A stretch of DNA of 64,000 nucleotides from Kosakonia radicincitans DSM 16656 (GCF_000280495.2 NZ_CP018017.1:124001-188000), one strand, 5' to 3'; shown: positions 18,737-27,731, numbered from the stretch's first letter. Notes: generated by a model not told the origin, from the letters alone. Program-made: numbers and translations.

Positions 18737-18953
18737 CGTGGCCCTCAGCTGTTGCTTGATTAATTTTAATAAGGTCAGAGACACGCTCGCGGATCACGAC
18801 ACACTCCCAGTAAGTTAGAGGCTTAGAGCTCAGCACTTGTTTAAACTGCGCCACGGCAATATCAGGTGCTGTCCGATATTGTTCGGCGATATCCTGACAA
18901 AATTTCTCAGTCTCTGGGTTATGCAGCTTTTCAGAACAATGGAAGCGTTTCAT
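18723..18953 (-). CDS. Hypothetical small protein (76 residues)
   Basis: A soluble, mainly helical protein with no recognised motif. It overlaps the dam-like gene stop by 4 bp and the rdgC start by 14 bp, a tight packing that supports it being a real, translationally coupled gene. Confidence 0.6.
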   Translation of the reverse strand: MKRFHCSEKLHNPETEKFCQDIAEQYRTAPDIAVAQFKQVLSSKPLTYWECVVIRERVSDLIKINQATAEGHDEPI

Positions 18954-19768
18954 GCCGCAGCTCCCTTTTTCGAGTTATCCGCTAATTTGACCGCGAAGAT
19001 TTCTGAAGCTTTTTTCCCATCCCCGCTGCCTTTAAATATGCTTCTCCGGGCAGTCACACCATGAATAGCGAAGGCTTGATAAAGCTCACGAATATCAGGC
19101 GCATCGTGGCATGATGCGATGACATGAACCCCGCGTTCAGGCAGCAACTGGAGCAGTTTGGTAAGCTCAATCTGCATAGCGGGTGTAAAACCGCTGGCAT
19201 GGTAAGCCGTGAATCTGCCGGGATTAACATATGGTGGGTCGCAATACACCACATCACCCGGGCGGGCCATTGATAGCGTGGTCTGGAAGCTGGCGCAAAG
19301 TAAAGTTGCTGAGGACATTTTCTCAGCCATTGCGTATAACTCTGTCTCTGGGAGATAGGGGTTGGCGTAATAACCCCAGGGGACGTTAAAGATGCCTTTC
19401 CGGTTGTATCGGCATAGTCCGCGATGGCCAAACCTATTCAGATAGATAAACAGAGCAGCTTGAGTGTCACTTGCACTATCATGATTATTGAACTGGCTTC
19501 GCAGCTCATAATAGGCGTCCTCAGAACGCCCGAGACAGTAAAGGCGTTTAAGCTCAGAAAGTACCTTTTCAGGCGACTTAAAAATACTCTGGTATGTATC
19601 GATCAGGTCGCTATTAATATCGGCCAAAATGTATTCTGGGTAATTCGTATTCATCATTACAGCGCCTGAACCGCCAAAGGGCTCAATAAGCCGACCACCT
19701 TTCGGTAGTACATGCTTAAGACTTGCCATAATGTTGTGTTTGGCTCCTACCCACTTCAGAACGCTTTT
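18950..19768 (-). CDS. Dam-like DNA adenine methylase
   Basis: The 272-residue protein has the alpha-type adenine methylase order: KWVGAKH at the N-terminus, SAM motif IEPFGGSGAVM near residue 30, and the catalytic DPPY in GDVVYCDPPYVNPGRF near residue 175. The YNRKGIFNVPWGYY block is typical of the Dam family, whose target is GATC. The start at 19768 gives MKSVLKWVG, the usual beginning. Plasmid-coded Dam can keep GATC sites methylated on entry to a new host. Confidence 0.88.
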   Translation of the reverse strand, partial: KSVLKWVGAKHNIMASLKHVLPKGGRLIEPFGGSGAVMMNTNYPEYILADINSDLIDTYQSIFKSPEKVLSELKRLYCLGRSEDAYYELRSQFNNHDSASDTQAALFIYLNRFGHRGLCRYNRKGIFNVPWGYYANPYLPETELYAMAEKMSSATLLCASFQTTLSMARPGDVVYCDPPYVNPGRFTAYHASGFTPAMQIELTKLLQLLPERGVHVIASCHDAPDIRELYQAFAIHGVTARRSIFKGSGDGKKASEIFAVKLADNSKKGAAA

Positions 19769-19921
19769 CATTTCATTCTGGCTCCAGAATATTAGGACGC
19801 AGTGATCGCGACCAATGGGAGCGAGATGGCATATAGCCATCCCGTCAGGAAGCTTGTTTTAACGTTATCACGCCCATGAAATTGGCTATTTCGAAAAGGC
19901 CGACAAAACGAGAGCGTTTTG

Positions 19922-21190
19922 TCAGACACGGACAGGCATGATGATGTCGTAATTGTTTTTGTTTACTGAAATCAATATGCCGGTCGTTGTATCACGCAAA
20001 GCAATCTGTGCGGCTTCTCCTTCTTCCGAACACGCCCCCAGGCTTGCCAGTGATTCCAGGAGGTAATCGGCATTCATACCGATATCAACAATTGTTTCGG
20101 GCTCGCCTGCCTCTTTCGCAATGTCCATCACCTCTTTGCAACTGATTGCATTTGAGCCGGGCGACTTAAGCTGTAGGGCGTTGTCTTTGAATGACATCAC
20201 ACAAACACTGGTGTTGTTTGGCGAGCCCTCTTTAAGCAATGGGGTTGCGCGTTTTAGTGCGGTGGTGAGTTCAGAAGGATCAACCTTAAACAGTTCAGTA
20301 TTTTTGGCTACCGTGCTGGCCACGCGCTTCCAGTCCGGGTAACGGCCATCGACAAGATTTGAAATGACTGTATGGCTTCCGAGCGTAAATGTCAGGTTAC
20401 GGTTGCTGTAGTCAATTTTGAATTGACCCTGGCTACCGCTCAGGATTTTATGGAGCACGGGGAAAACCCCGTTGGGTAAAATCACACCTGCATTCGTGTT
20501 ACTGATAGAGGTAGGAGCTGTCGGAGATTGAATCTCATCGCCCACGTCATCGCTGAAGTCGATATCATGAGAACTGACGGCCATACGATGTCCATCAGTG
20601 GCTACAGCAATAAATTGGCCATTATCGATACCGAGGTAGACCCCATTCATATAAAAGCGGACATCGTTCTGAGCCGCAGCGTGGCTGACACGCTTGATAA
20701 TCTGACTCAGCATCTGCGTTGGAAAGTAAACGCTGTAATTATGTTCCAGCGTCTCAGCCTGAATTTCGGGTATATGGTCTAAGCAAACCGGGATGTTATA
20801 GGAGTTTTTGTCGGTGCGAATGACAAGATGGTTTTTTGCCGCATGGAAGCGGACGTTAATTTCATCTTCGCCGCGCATGTTGCGGATTAAAGAAAAGAGT
20901 TGTGTTGCAGGTACTGATACGTCCATATCACCATTGCCCCCCGATACCGTCCCTTTACTGGTAATTTGGGCAGAGTTTAAGTCAATGCCAAGGGCAGAAA
21001 GACAATCCCCACGTAACCGCAGCGTGATCATCTCCAGTACTTTCATTGCAGGAGACCGGCGAATAACCATACACGGCATTTCGATAATTTTGAGAAGTGC
21101 TTCAGCAGAAATATCAAACCCTGGAAGCTCTTTAAATGATAAGCGTCTTGCCTTTGGTTGAACTGCGTCTATTGTAGATGCGTCTGTCAT
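19922..21190 (-). CDS. DNA polymerase III beta sliding clamp homologue
   Basis: The 422-residue protein is a DnaN homologue with the three-domain clamp layout and motifs such as YLGIDNGQFIAVATDGHRMA, VDGRYPDWKRV and the C-terminal YDIIMPVRV, which resembles the DnaN end YVVMPMRL. It is about 55 residues longer than E. coli DnaN, with an N-terminal extension. The start at 21190 has GGGAG eight bases upstream; an in-frame ATG at 21205 is an alternative. A private clamp could favour plasmid replication or the UmuC polymerase encoded at 41.3 kb. It has the shared promoter motif. Confidence 0.88.
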   Translation of the reverse strand: MTDASTIDAVQPKARRLSFKELPGFDISAEALLKIIEMPCMVIRRSPAMKVLEMITLRLRGDCLSALGIDLNSAQITSKGTVSGGNGDMDVSVPATQLFSLIRNMRGEDEINVRFHAAKNHLVIRTDKNSYNIPVCLDHIPEIQAETLEHNYSVYFPTQMLSQIIKRVSHAAAQNDVRFYMNGVYLGIDNGQFIAVATDGHRMAVSSHDIDFSDDVGDEIQSPTAPTSISNTNAGVILPNGVFPVLHKILSGSQGQFKIDYSNRNLTFTLGSHTVISNLVDGRYPDWKRVASTVAKNTELFKVDPSELTTALKRATPLLKEGSPNNTSVCVMSFKDNALQLKSPGSNAISCKEVMDIAKEAGEPETIVDIGMNADYLLESLASLGACSEEGEAAQIALRDTTTGILISVNKNNYDIIMPVRV

Positions 21191-21224
21191 TTTACTGTCT
21201 CCCATAATTATCCGTGTTAAATTA

Positions 21225-21255
21225 ATCGTACCCCCGGTCAATCAAGTGACGAATA
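21225..21255 (-). promoter_or_regulatory. Shared promoter-like motif, instance 4 (clamp gene)
   Basis: TTCGTC (21253-21248) within ATTCGTCAC is followed after 17 bp by TACGAT (21230-21225). The predicted transcript begins just upstream of the clamp gene. Confidence 0.6.
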
Positions 21256-21277
21256 GCAAATTATGAAAAAATGAAGT

Positions 21278-21577
21278 TTATTTGTGGTGACGGCGATAAC
21301 CTAATTCAAACGCGAACTGCCATTGGTATTCATTTAAAGCACATCCAAGAGATGTGATGGCCTCAACAATTTCCTTTATAATGAGGTTGCCTGAATTCAA
21401 TCTGTACTCGTAGTACCAACCTATATCAAATGCGATAAGCTGGAGGCGGAAAAGATGGATCTGAGGAACGTAACCAGTAACGCCGCTAAGCGCTTTTATA
21501 TAAATGAGTTCCCCTTCCATTTCTGATAGAAAAACCATGTCAAGAATATTGGACGCGAAATTCGTCATGGTGAACAT
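21278..21577 (-). CDS. Hypothetical protein (99 residues)
   Basis: A small protein without a named motif; the C-terminus is basic (YRRHHK). The start at 21577 is preferred because upstream codons run into the neighbouring gene. It lies downstream of the gene at 21591-21935. Confidence 0.5.
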   Translation of the reverse strand: MFTMTNFASNILDMVFLSEMEGELIYIKALSGVTGYVPQIHLFRLQLIAFDIGWYYEYRLNSGNLIIKEIVEAITSLGCALNEYQWQFAFELGYRRHHK

Positions 21578-21590
21578 AAATTGAGCCTCT

Positions 21591-21935
21591 TTATTGAGCC
21601 TCGCGTAACACATCGGATGCCTTAAAGTAGCCGAGTCGGTGCATCATTTTATTGATCTGACCTACTTTGCCATCAGACCCTTCATACTTACTCAACCGGT
21701 GAAGTAAGATACGCATGGACATCAACACACTGTCTGATGCGTTATCACCACGGGTAAGTAGTTTATCAGTACTATCTGAGTATGACCCCGTAAGTGCCGC
21801 GCTCACCAAATCACCGGCAATAGCATCCGGGTGGCACAATGCCATCAAACCGATAATCAATGCCTGCCGATTAAGTTCCGTTTCTGTCAGGCCTGTTTTT
21901 GAAGTGAGTTCTGCTAGTAAATTATCAGTGCTCAT
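21591..21935 (-). CDS. Hypothetical helical protein (114 residues)
   Basis: It starts MSTDNLLAELTSKTGLTETE and is predicted mostly helical. No family is recognised. The start overlaps the end of the upstream gene by 11 bp, and ribosome site AGGAG (AAAAGGAGCATGATA) precedes it. Confidence 0.6.
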   Translation of the reverse strand: MSTDNLLAELTSKTGLTETELNRQALIIGLMALCHPDAIAGDLVSAALTGSYSDSTDKLLTRGDNASDSVLMSMRILLHRLSKYEGSDGKVGQINKMMHRLGYFKASDVLREAQ

Positions 21936-22209
21936 TATCATGCTCCTTTTGCTTATGTTCTCCCGGTTGAATGGCGGAAGAGTCTTTACTACTGCGTGAA
22001 AATACATCCGCGACCAGAAATTTAGCTTTCTCTGAAGGACTCATAAATTTCCAGAGTTCATCAGGATATTCATCGTCATGCTTTTCAGATTTTTTCAATC
22101 GGGAGATTCCTTTTAATTTTGCAGCCATGCGGCTCCGTCCATACGGACGGATTGGCATTGTAAAATTTTGCTGCGAACTATCAATCAGACCAGTAAAGTG
22201 ACGACCCAT
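21925..22209 (-). CDS. Hypothetical basic protein (94 residues)
   Basis: The protein is Lys/Arg-rich in its middle (MAAKLKGISRLKKSEKHDDE) with a charged tail. A start at 22209 (MGRHFTGLIDSSQ) is chosen; an upstream in-frame start at 22251 is possible. The family is unknown. Confidence 0.5.
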   Translation of the reverse strand: MGRHFTGLIDSSQQNFTMPIRPYGRSRMAAKLKGISRLKKSEKHDDEYPDELWKFMSPSEKAKFLVADVFSRSSKDSSAIQPGEHKQKEHDNEH

Positions 22210-22313
22210 ATAAATACCTCTAAGTGCAGTAGTTATTTTTTCCCGATTCAAAGCTCCGCCTTTAACGTCATACTACGGGATAGCATTACTGCAACGAAAT
22301 ATTCAGGGATTGT

Positions 22314-22727
22314 TTACGGCGTTTTGAAGGTGTTATCCATTACCGTTTTACTTCTCGCTACCCAGTCGTTTGCATCACTGCAATTGATGTTTGACGCTAC
22401 GACCTGACGGGCGGATGTATAGATTGGACTTGCATAACCACCATTCCCGGCAACTACCAGACGGATACTGTTGAGATATGCGTAAACAGGATCCTGTAGG
22501 ATTGTAGAATCGATGGATGCCTGCTGTTTACAGCTATCGCTACGCATCTTTACTACATCAGTTGCGACCATGACGCATTCAGGACATTCATTTTTAAGCT
22601 GAATGAACTGAGTTGGTGTCTGCCCCGCTGCCGGACTTCCATCTGCTCTAAGAGGAATATTGGCTTCAGCAATATTGATGCAGAAAGTCGATCCCGCAAT
22701 TAGCGCCAGCAATAATTTCGTTTTCAT
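22314..22727 (-). CDS. Exported Cys-containing protein, unknown function
   Basis: The 137 residues begin with a clear signal peptide (MKTKLLLALIAGSTFCINIA, cleavage near AEA-NIP). The mature part has cysteines in NECPECV, DSCKQ and NINCSD, likely disulfide-bonded in the periplasm. It recalls the small exported proteins at 9729, 33528 and 37526, but they do not look homologous. It may be a secreted or envelope factor tied to conjugation. Confidence 0.65.
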   Translation of the reverse strand: MKTKLLLALIAGSTFCINIAEANIPLRADGSPAAGQTPTQFIQLKNECPECVMVATDVVKMRSDSCKQQASIDSTILQDPVYAYLNSIRLVVAGNGGYASPIYTSARQVVASNINCSDANDWVARSKTVMDNTFKTP

Positions 22728-22860
22728 ATAACCTCGCCTTATTTAATTCAGATTTATCGAACTGAGCTTACTGCTTTAAGTGGTGAGTAAGAAAAAAAAA
22801 GGGTGACAAAACGGGGGGTGTTTTTTAACCTTAATCATATCCCATATGATTAGGTTGATT

Positions 22861-23208
22861 ATGAACAATGCCAATATGCAGGGAGATGGTACTGAACATC
22901 GCCTGGAGCGCTTTTCCCGTATTCAGAAGGATGCGTTGGTACTTCTTCTTTTGTGCAAAGAAAAAGGCACTGCGATAGTGCCATTCACCAGGTTGCTGGG
23001 GTTTATTAACTCTGTTCCAGACAGCCAGGATGTAGCTGAGCCCAACCTACGTAAGTCACTCAAAACATTGCAGCAAAATGGCTATGTATGGAAGTACCGG
23101 AACAAAAACGATCTTACAGTTTCATTTGAGTTAACTTCATCAGGAGAACTCCAGGCAACTTCATTTCGGGTGCGAAGATTAGAGGCATGGGGCCAGGCAG
23201 ACGAGTAA
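22861..23208 (+). CDS. Winged-helix-type DNA-binding protein candidate
   Basis: It is one of few plus-strand genes in this region. The protein of about 115 residues has a helical first half (FSRIQKDALVLLLLCKEKG), then LRKSLKTLQQNGYVWKYRNK followed by a strand-rich wing-like stretch, a pattern of winged-helix regulators. The start is uncertain: the 22846 or 22861 ATG is possible. CAGACGAG-TAAAA-CTCGTCTG, a perfect hairpin at 23199-23219, has the stop codon in its loop. Confidence 0.5.
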   Translation: MNNANMQGDGTEHRLERFSRIQKDALVLLLLCKEKGTAIVPFTRLLGFINSVPDSQDVAEPNLRKSLKTLQQNGYVWKYRNKNDLTVSFELTSSGELQATSFRVRRLEAWGQADE

Positions 23209-23219
23209 AACTCGTCTGC
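23199..23219. terminator. Hairpin spanning a stop codon
   Basis: An 8-bp perfect stem with a 5-base loop that holds the TAA of the upstream plus-strand gene. There is no clear T run on either strand, so it may act as an mRNA 3' stabiliser and not a true terminator. Confidence 0.4.
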
Positions 23220-23225
23220 TGGTGG

Positions 23226-23540
23226 TTACACAGAAAGATACTTTTTACTGATAGTTAAAGCGCTGCGTCGTTTTAATGCAAATGGACGATTATCAGAAAG
23301 TCTGGAAGCATTACCGGCGCGAATGAATATGCGTTTCATCCTGCGGTCAAAATGTTCTTCTGACCAGCCGAAGGGATACGTACCCTTAATACCATCTATT
23401 GGCCCGGCAAGAATGCGAGCGGTTTCGCTACGAAGAGTACTTCCCCTTAAACCAAATGAGCTAAGTTTATTTCTTATCAGACTTACAGAAAATTTCCTGG
23501 GTTTTAAAACACCCTTAATACAGTACAGATGTTTACTCAT
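23226..23540 (-). CDS. Hypothetical basic protein (104 residues)
   Basis: A Lys/Arg-rich small protein (RRMKRIFIRAG, FALKRRSALTISKKYLSV) with no recognised family. It lies 27 bp downstream of the 226-residue gene and may be cotranscribed. Confidence 0.5.
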   Translation of the reverse strand: MSKHLYCIKGVLKPRKFSVSLIRNKLSSFGLRGSTLRSETARILAGPIDGIKGTYPFGWSEEHFDRRMKRIFIRAGNASRLSDNRPFALKRRSALTISKKYLSV

Positions 23541-23567
23541 AGCATTACCCTTTTATTATGGGAACGA

Positions 23568-24248
23568 TTAGCTGCGCTGCATAAAGTCGATGGATTGGCG
23601 TTTGTTTTCTTCGATTATCTTCATTGCCTCTTCAAGCCATCCAGCATCTTCACCCCGGCTGGTTAGCTCTTTGTGCTTTAGTTTGAGTGCAAATACTGCG
23701 TCATCAGCACCGGCAGTAAACAATTCTTGTCTGACTTGTTGTGTGCTGGTTGTACCATTTATAACACCAACCATATAATTCACGATATCAATAACTTGGG
23801 GGAGTAAATCTGGATCCTCATGATTAATCTCCTCGATACTGACAAACGGCAGTAACCGGTCAATCAGCATATGGGCTAGGTTGGTGATATTCAGCAGGAA
23901 TAGGTTATCGTTCTCGGTGTCGCTTTTGCTTTTTACTTCTGATGCGGTAAACGACTGAACCCGGCGATTGTATTCGCACTGCCACTCCTTACAGGCACTG
24001 ATCATCCAGTTCTGTATCTCTTCATCAGAAGCGTTGGATGATGGAATGTCCATCGCAGCAGGGAGAACTTGATCCCACGGGTAAACATGAGAATCAATCA
24101 TCACGCCTTCCGCGTTACGCATTAACTCAGATAAAGCCACTATGATGCGGCGCATCAGATGGTTTTCAGTGAGGAGAGTAAACTCTTGTTTCGATGCACC
24201 AACGAGCTCGACGTTGAGTCCTGTCAGCGAGTCGTTAGTGTTTGGCAT
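23568..24248 (-). CDS. Hypothetical protein (226 residues)
   Basis: A soluble, acidic, helix-rich protein with no motif I can name. Its start overlaps the end of a 53-codon upstream frame by 14 bp, with GCAGGAGG as ribosome site, so it is probably coupled to that small gene. Confidence 0.6.
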   Translation of the reverse strand: MPNTNDSLTGLNVELVGASKQEFTLLTENHLMRRIIVALSELMRNAEGVMIDSHVYPWDQVLPAAMDIPSSNASDEEIQNWMISACKEWQCEYNRRVQSFTASEVKSKSDTENDNLFLLNITNLAHMLIDRLLPFVSIEEINHEDPDLLPQVIDIVNYMVGVINGTTSTQQVRQELFTAGADDAVFALKLKHKELTSRGEDAGWLEEAMKIIEENKRQSIDFMQRS

Positions 24249-24396
24249 AGTAACAGGCCTCCTGCCCTAAAAGATGATTATGAACCAGTCCGTGGTCGCA
24301 GGGTTTAGTAGTGCCAGTCAGCGTATCCGATTTTACGCTTTCGTCTTGATCACCAGTGTTCACTGAGGGTAGTAAAGTTTTGACGACGTTTTTCAT
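24235..24396 (-). CDS. Small protein gene (53 residues)
   Basis: From ATG at 24396, preceded by AAGG at a 6-base spacing, the frame encodes MKNVVKTLLPSVNTGDQDES and ends after YYAKH, overlapping the next gene's start. A perfect palindrome lies just upstream. The coupling and ribosome site make it plausible. The function is unknown. Confidence 0.45.
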   Translation of the reverse strand: MKNVVKTLLPSVNTGDQDESVKSDTLTGTTKPCDHGLVHNHLLGQEACYYAKH

Positions 24397-24407
24397 AAAG
24401 ACCTTAT

Positions 24408-24421
24408 ACTGTCATGACAGT
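24408..24421. promoter_or_regulatory. Perfect 14-bp palindrome ACTGTCATGACAGT
   Basis: The palindrome is 12 bp upstream of the 53-codon gene start. The spacing between CTG and CAG is too short for a LexA box. It is a candidate operator for an unknown regulator. Confidence 0.45.
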
Positions 24422-24525
24422 CGTATGTAATTTTAGATAAGTTCTATAAGACATCTCAAAAAATAATGGTAATCCGCGAGCAGATTACCATTCAGGCATT
24501 CATCAATCATAATATGCTACGGTTA

Positions 24526-24879
24526 TTATTTTATAATACCGCACTGCTTTGCTATCTCGATAACATCGCCATTTTTTATGATGATACCCAGAGTTTGCGC
24601 ATCCTCAATGTGTCTAGTGGCGCATCCACCGACAGCTTTAACCTGCTCGATGAGACGGTCTGAGGCAGCAGCAGTATACGCCAGTGTACTGTCTGGAGTG
24701 TTGAGACTGAACAGATAAAAGCCTGAGACAATTCCCAAAATTACCAGTAGTCCACTTCTGAGTATCGCCGAAAAAAGGGCCGCAACGCAAATTGCACCAC
24801 CGGCATAAATAGCAGCCTGGCCATATGACATAGACCCATTTTCCAGTATCGTCTGGAGTGCGTTATTGAATTCATTCAC
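24526..24879 (-). CDS. Small membrane protein (117 residues)
   Basis: Two hydrophobic segments (about residues 22-40 and 43-60) follow a short polar N-terminus. The C-terminal half is soluble with two cysteines. No family is recognised. It lies 55 bp downstream of ssb. Confidence 0.55.
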   Translation of the reverse strand: MNEFNNALQTILENGSMSYGQAAIYAGGAICVAALFSAILRSGLLVILGIVSGFYLFSLNTPDSTLAYTAAASDRLIEQVKAVGGCATRHIEDAQTLGIIIKNGDVIEIAKQCGIIK

Positions 24880-24934
24880 GGCAATAATTCCCCATTAGTT
24901 ATGATACAAATTAAAACAGATATGCTGCTAATCA

Positions 24935-25492
24935 TTAAAAGGCTATCTCAGTTCCATAAGCACCAGTGCTTCCTGGAACTTCATCCTGATTTCCCAAATA
25001 ATAATTTTCCATTGTTGGGGGCGAGTTGCGTGGTGTTGCTGGCCTCGCGTTCGTGTTTTGTGGCCTGCGGCTATAACTGGTATTCTGCCGGTGATCCTGC
25101 CCACGGTTCTGCTGGAGGTGACGACTCACCAGTTTATTACCGCCTACATTGACTTTGCGAAGAACATGCCCCTTCACGGGGTTGACAAGTACGTCCATAA
25201 AGAAGCGTTCTTTACCATCCTCCTTGATTAGGCGGGTACGCAATTGGGCCTCCAGGTACACTCCTGTCCCGACATGAAGATGATTGCGGGCCACATCAGC
25301 AAATTGACCAAGCAAAATGATCTGATAGTGTTCTTCCGTAATTTTCTCCAGACCAGATTTATCCTCCATTGAGGACTCAGATGTTGTTACATAAATCTTT
25401 GCGTAGATGCCGTGGGTAGGGTGTTGTCGGATTTCAGGCTCACGGCCTACAGTACCTTCGATAATTACTTTGCTATAGCCACGATTAGTCAT
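24935..25492 (-). CDS. ssb: Single-stranded DNA-binding protein
   Basis: The 185-residue SSB has an N-terminal OB fold (residues 1-110, beginning MTNRGYSKVIIEGTVGREPE), a Gln/Arg/Asn-rich flexible linker (about 115-165), and an end YGTEIAF. The end keeps only part of the acidic DDIPF tip used to recruit partner proteins, so partner binding may differ. Plasmid SSBs protect DNA that enters as a single strand, and their genes usually lie in the leading region. It has the shared promoter motif 56 bp upstream. Confidence 0.88.
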   Translation of the reverse strand: MTNRGYSKVIIEGTVGREPEIRQHPTHGIYAKIYVTTSESSMEDKSGLEKITEEHYQIILLGQFADVARNHLHVGTGVYLEAQLRTRLIKEDGKERFFMDVLVNPVKGHVLRKVNVGGNKLVSRHLQQNRGQDHRQNTSYSRRPQNTNARPATPRNSPPTMENYYLGNQDEVPGSTGAYGTEIAF

Positions 25493-25524
25493 ACACCCTC
25501 CCCAGCTCTGTATCGGATGACATT

Positions 25525-25556
25525 ATTATCAGCCTGTCCGGTCTGGTGACGAATGG
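25525..25556 (-). promoter_or_regulatory. Shared promoter-like motif, instance 5 (ssb)
   Basis: TTCGTC (25553-25548) in CATTCGTCACC is followed after 17 bp by GATAAT (25530-25525), the best -10 match in the set. ssb starts at 25492. Confidence 0.65.
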
Positions 25557-25638
25557 TAATTCGTTAAATAATTGCACTGCACATCCATAAAAATAGTCAG
25601 GATATTAAGTTTGTGGTGAGAAGGACGGCACATCAGAC

Positions 25639-25662
25639 AAAAAAAATCCCGGCCAGGCCGGG
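25639..25662 (-). terminator. Rho-independent terminator
   Basis: CCCGGCC-T-GGCCGGG (minus strand) is followed by a run of eight T. It ends minus-strand transcription coming from the 25.8-26.3 kb gene. Confidence 0.85.
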
Positions 25663-25814
25663 AAAGGTGATCTTTATGCCAGCGTACTCGCCAGCGTTCT
25701 CTTTGTTATGTCCCCATACTAAACATGTATGGCCCAGAGTGAAACAATTTTTGAAACCTGCAATGAAAATACATTGTGTTTCCATTTTGTTTACCTGAAA
25801 AGAGACGAAATGTA

Positions 25815-26345
25815 TTATTGCTTGAGATGCCTTTTTGCCATACGTTTTAGGGTTTGGAGTATTGTTTGGTAAGCAGCGAGTTCATTTTTGTACTCAGCAA
25901 TCTCCGTCTCATTCTTAACATAGTCGTTTTCAAGCTTAGCTATAGTATCAGTGTATTCTTGCATACTCTGTTCAACTTTTTTTGTTGCTGTACGAAACGC
26001 AGCGCTTTTAGTCGTTCTGATACCAACGGGGAATGTTTTCCCGATTTCCACGTCATGTTTATAGAAACTGCTGATGCTTGTATTCCAGACGCTTGGCTTT
26101 TTGTCGCTAGGCCGAATTTTGATAAATGTGATTCCAGGGATTTTATCCACAAGAAAAACAGTTTTTTCACTGCCTTCTGCCGCATTCTTTTTCATTCGAA
26201 TTGTTTTTACGCCAACTTCTATTAATTCGACGCTGGTTTTTATTTTCGACGGGTTGTCTACGTCCATATCAATAAATACCCGCCAGCATGACTGGCCCTC
26301 TTTTATCGATGAAGGACACGCTTGTGGAAAATGGTCTTTGTACAT
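25815..26345 (-). CDS. Hypothetical protein with C-terminal coiled coil
   Basis: The 176 residues have a strand-rich first part and a long helical end (residues about 120-175: KKVEQSMQEYTDTIAKLEND onward) likely to form a coiled coil. Start 26345 (MYKDHFPQACP) is preferred over an in-frame ATG five codons upstream. The family is unknown. Confidence 0.55.
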   Translation of the reverse strand: MYKDHFPQACPSSIKEGQSCWRVFIDMDVDNPSKIKTSVELIEVGVKTIRMKKNAAEGSEKTVFLVDKIPGITFIKIRPSDKKPSVWNTSISSFYKHDVEIGKTFPVGIRTTKSAAFRTATKKVEQSMQEYTDTIAKLENDYVKNETEIAEYKNELAAYQTILQTLKRMAKRHLKQ

Positions 26346-26427
26346 GGTAAACCCCAACAACCTGAAATATGTAGGATAAAGATTAAGGGCATTTATGCTG
26401 CTTACGAAATTCGGGGCGACTCACTAA

Positions 26428-26880
26428 TCACAGGGTGCGCTGGATTGACTCTGCGGCCTGTTGCCTTAGTGCGTTGCTGATACCAATTGCTTCAGCGAGA
26501 TAAGCAAGATTATCCACCAGCACACATCGTGTCCCGGAACTGAGATCTCCAGTTACTCCCCAGCGGAGCATTTCACCAGGAGCCGGTTCATAATTATCCA
26601 GTTCACACTCAGGAAGGTCTACTGGCTCTCCCAGATAATCAATTAAGACCGGCCTGATATCGCTATATTCGGCATCAATACCAAGTGGCAGATCTTTCCT
26701 GACATATTGCCTCAGAACAAATAAATCCCTTTCGCTACATTGAGGGAAAATTCCAACCGGCAAGTTTGTGATAAGAATAGCTGCACCTTTTGAATCGCCA
26801 ATTTCCTGAACGAGTTTTGCGGCGCACCAGACCGCCCCCTTCAGGAACTCCAGATTTTCATGCGATTGCTGTAATGACAT
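26428..26880 (-). CDS. Hypothetical protein (150 residues)
   Basis: An acidic soluble protein (many Asp/Glu, one CSERD motif) with no family recognised. It has AGAAAGAGG upstream and lies 12 bp after the lipoprotein gene above it, so it is likely cotranscribed with the lipoprotein and zinc-ribbon-like genes. Confidence 0.55.
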   Translation of the reverse strand: MSLQQSHENLEFLKGAVWCAAKLVQEIGDSKGAAILITNLPVGIFPQCSERDLFVLRQYVRKDLPLGIDAEYSDIRPVLIDYLGEPVDLPECELDNYEPAPGEMLRWGVTGDLSSGTRCVLVDNLAYLAEAIGISNALRQQAAESIQRTL

Positions 26881-26892
26881 ATGACCTCTTTC

Positions 26893-27195
26893 TTATTGTC
26901 TGGCCCGCTTAAATCCATCGTTGCCATATGATTTAAAATACTCAGTAAACCCCTTATCGCTTTCACGAGTGTCGGCTGCGGCTTTTGAATTTGCCTCTTG
27001 CATGTCTCTTTCGCCTTTTTCCTGGCTGAGTTTCATGAAAGTCTTAATGTTATCGTCATTAGGGTCAGCCAGTACTTTCTGATAAGCCTTCTGGTAGCGC
27101 TCATCCAGGCTTAACCCTATTCCGAGACTCTGGCATCCGCTAATGCCGGTTATGAAAGCAATGATCAGAAACTTTCGTAGGTACGCACATTTCAT
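26893..27195 (-). CDS. Small lipoprotein
   Basis: The 100-residue protein has a lipoprotein signal (LRKFLIIAFITGISGC, lipobox ISGC) and a charged mature part (RYQKAYQKVLADPNDDNIKT). It is predicted to be anchored in the envelope. The start at 27195 follows the stop of the upstream gene by 8 bp; longer frames would overlap it. The function is unknown; entry-exclusion and surface lipoproteins are frequent on conjugative plasmids. Confidence 0.65.
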   Translation of the reverse strand: MKCAYLRKFLIIAFITGISGCQSLGIGLSLDERYQKAYQKVLADPNDDNIKTFMKLSQEKGERDMQEANSKAAADTRESDKGFTEYFKSYGNDGFKRARQ

Positions 27196-27203
27196 CATTA
27201 CTC

Positions 27204-27731
27204 CTACCGGGATGACCCGAGCATTTTGTTCCAGGCCGTAATCAGTGACTGAATCCCAGAAGTGGGCACAGGAGCAACCCATTTACAGCAGCTGAACCAC
27301 AGGCGGTTAAACCGGTGAGGCATTTTCGTGATGTAGTTTTCCTTATACTCAAAGTTGTATTTATCACCAACGATGCGCGGAACTTCTTTGCAGAACGGAC
27401 AGCGTTGAGCACCCGCGCTCATTTCAGGAACGATGATGAACTCGGTTTCCCCCAGCGTATCTGGATCCCACGGTTCGCGTTCACGCCAGCATGTGCCTTC
27501 TGGGAGCACGATATTCTCGTCGCATACGATGTATTCAAAGGTGGGAAATAACAGTTGATGAACACCGTGTTTACGCCAGCGCACTAACGCCAGAAACTCA
27601 ATATGTTCTGAGCTATCGGCTTCCCGGGGAACAATAAAACGGTATACACCTGCTTTAGTCGGTAACCCTTCGCCCCGGATGCCAACTGGAGTCCAGCTTG
27701 GTTCTGTTGAGATACGGCGTAGTGCAGTCAT
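27204..27731 (-). CDS. Zinc-ribbon-type protein, Lar-like C-terminus
   Basis: The start at 27731 (MTALRRISTE) has GGGAG five bases upstream. The 175 residues carry RCPFCKEVPRI near residue 113 and WFSCC near 149, then SLITAWNKML, an order seen in Lar-type restriction-alleviation proteins and other short phage zinc proteins. The likeness is weak and limited to the C-terminal third. Confidence 0.5.
   Translation of the reverse strand: MTALRRISTEPSWTPVGIRGEGLPTKAGVYRFIVPREADSSEHIEFLALVRWRKHGVHQLLFPTFEYIVCDENIVLPEGTCWREREPWDPDTLGETEFIIVPEMSAGAQRCPFCKEVPRIVGDKYNFEYKENYITKMPHRFNRLWFSCCKWVAPVPTSGIQSLITAWNKMLGSSR

Noticed and set aside
24408..24421. LexA box in ACTGTCATGACAGT
   Set aside because: The CTGT and ACAG halves are separated by 4 bases, not the required 8.
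25634..25786. Small minus-strand frame of 50 codons (METQCIFIAGFKN...)
   Set aside because: It runs through a strong terminator stem and T run, and the nearby TTCGTC motif would place transcription start past its ATG.
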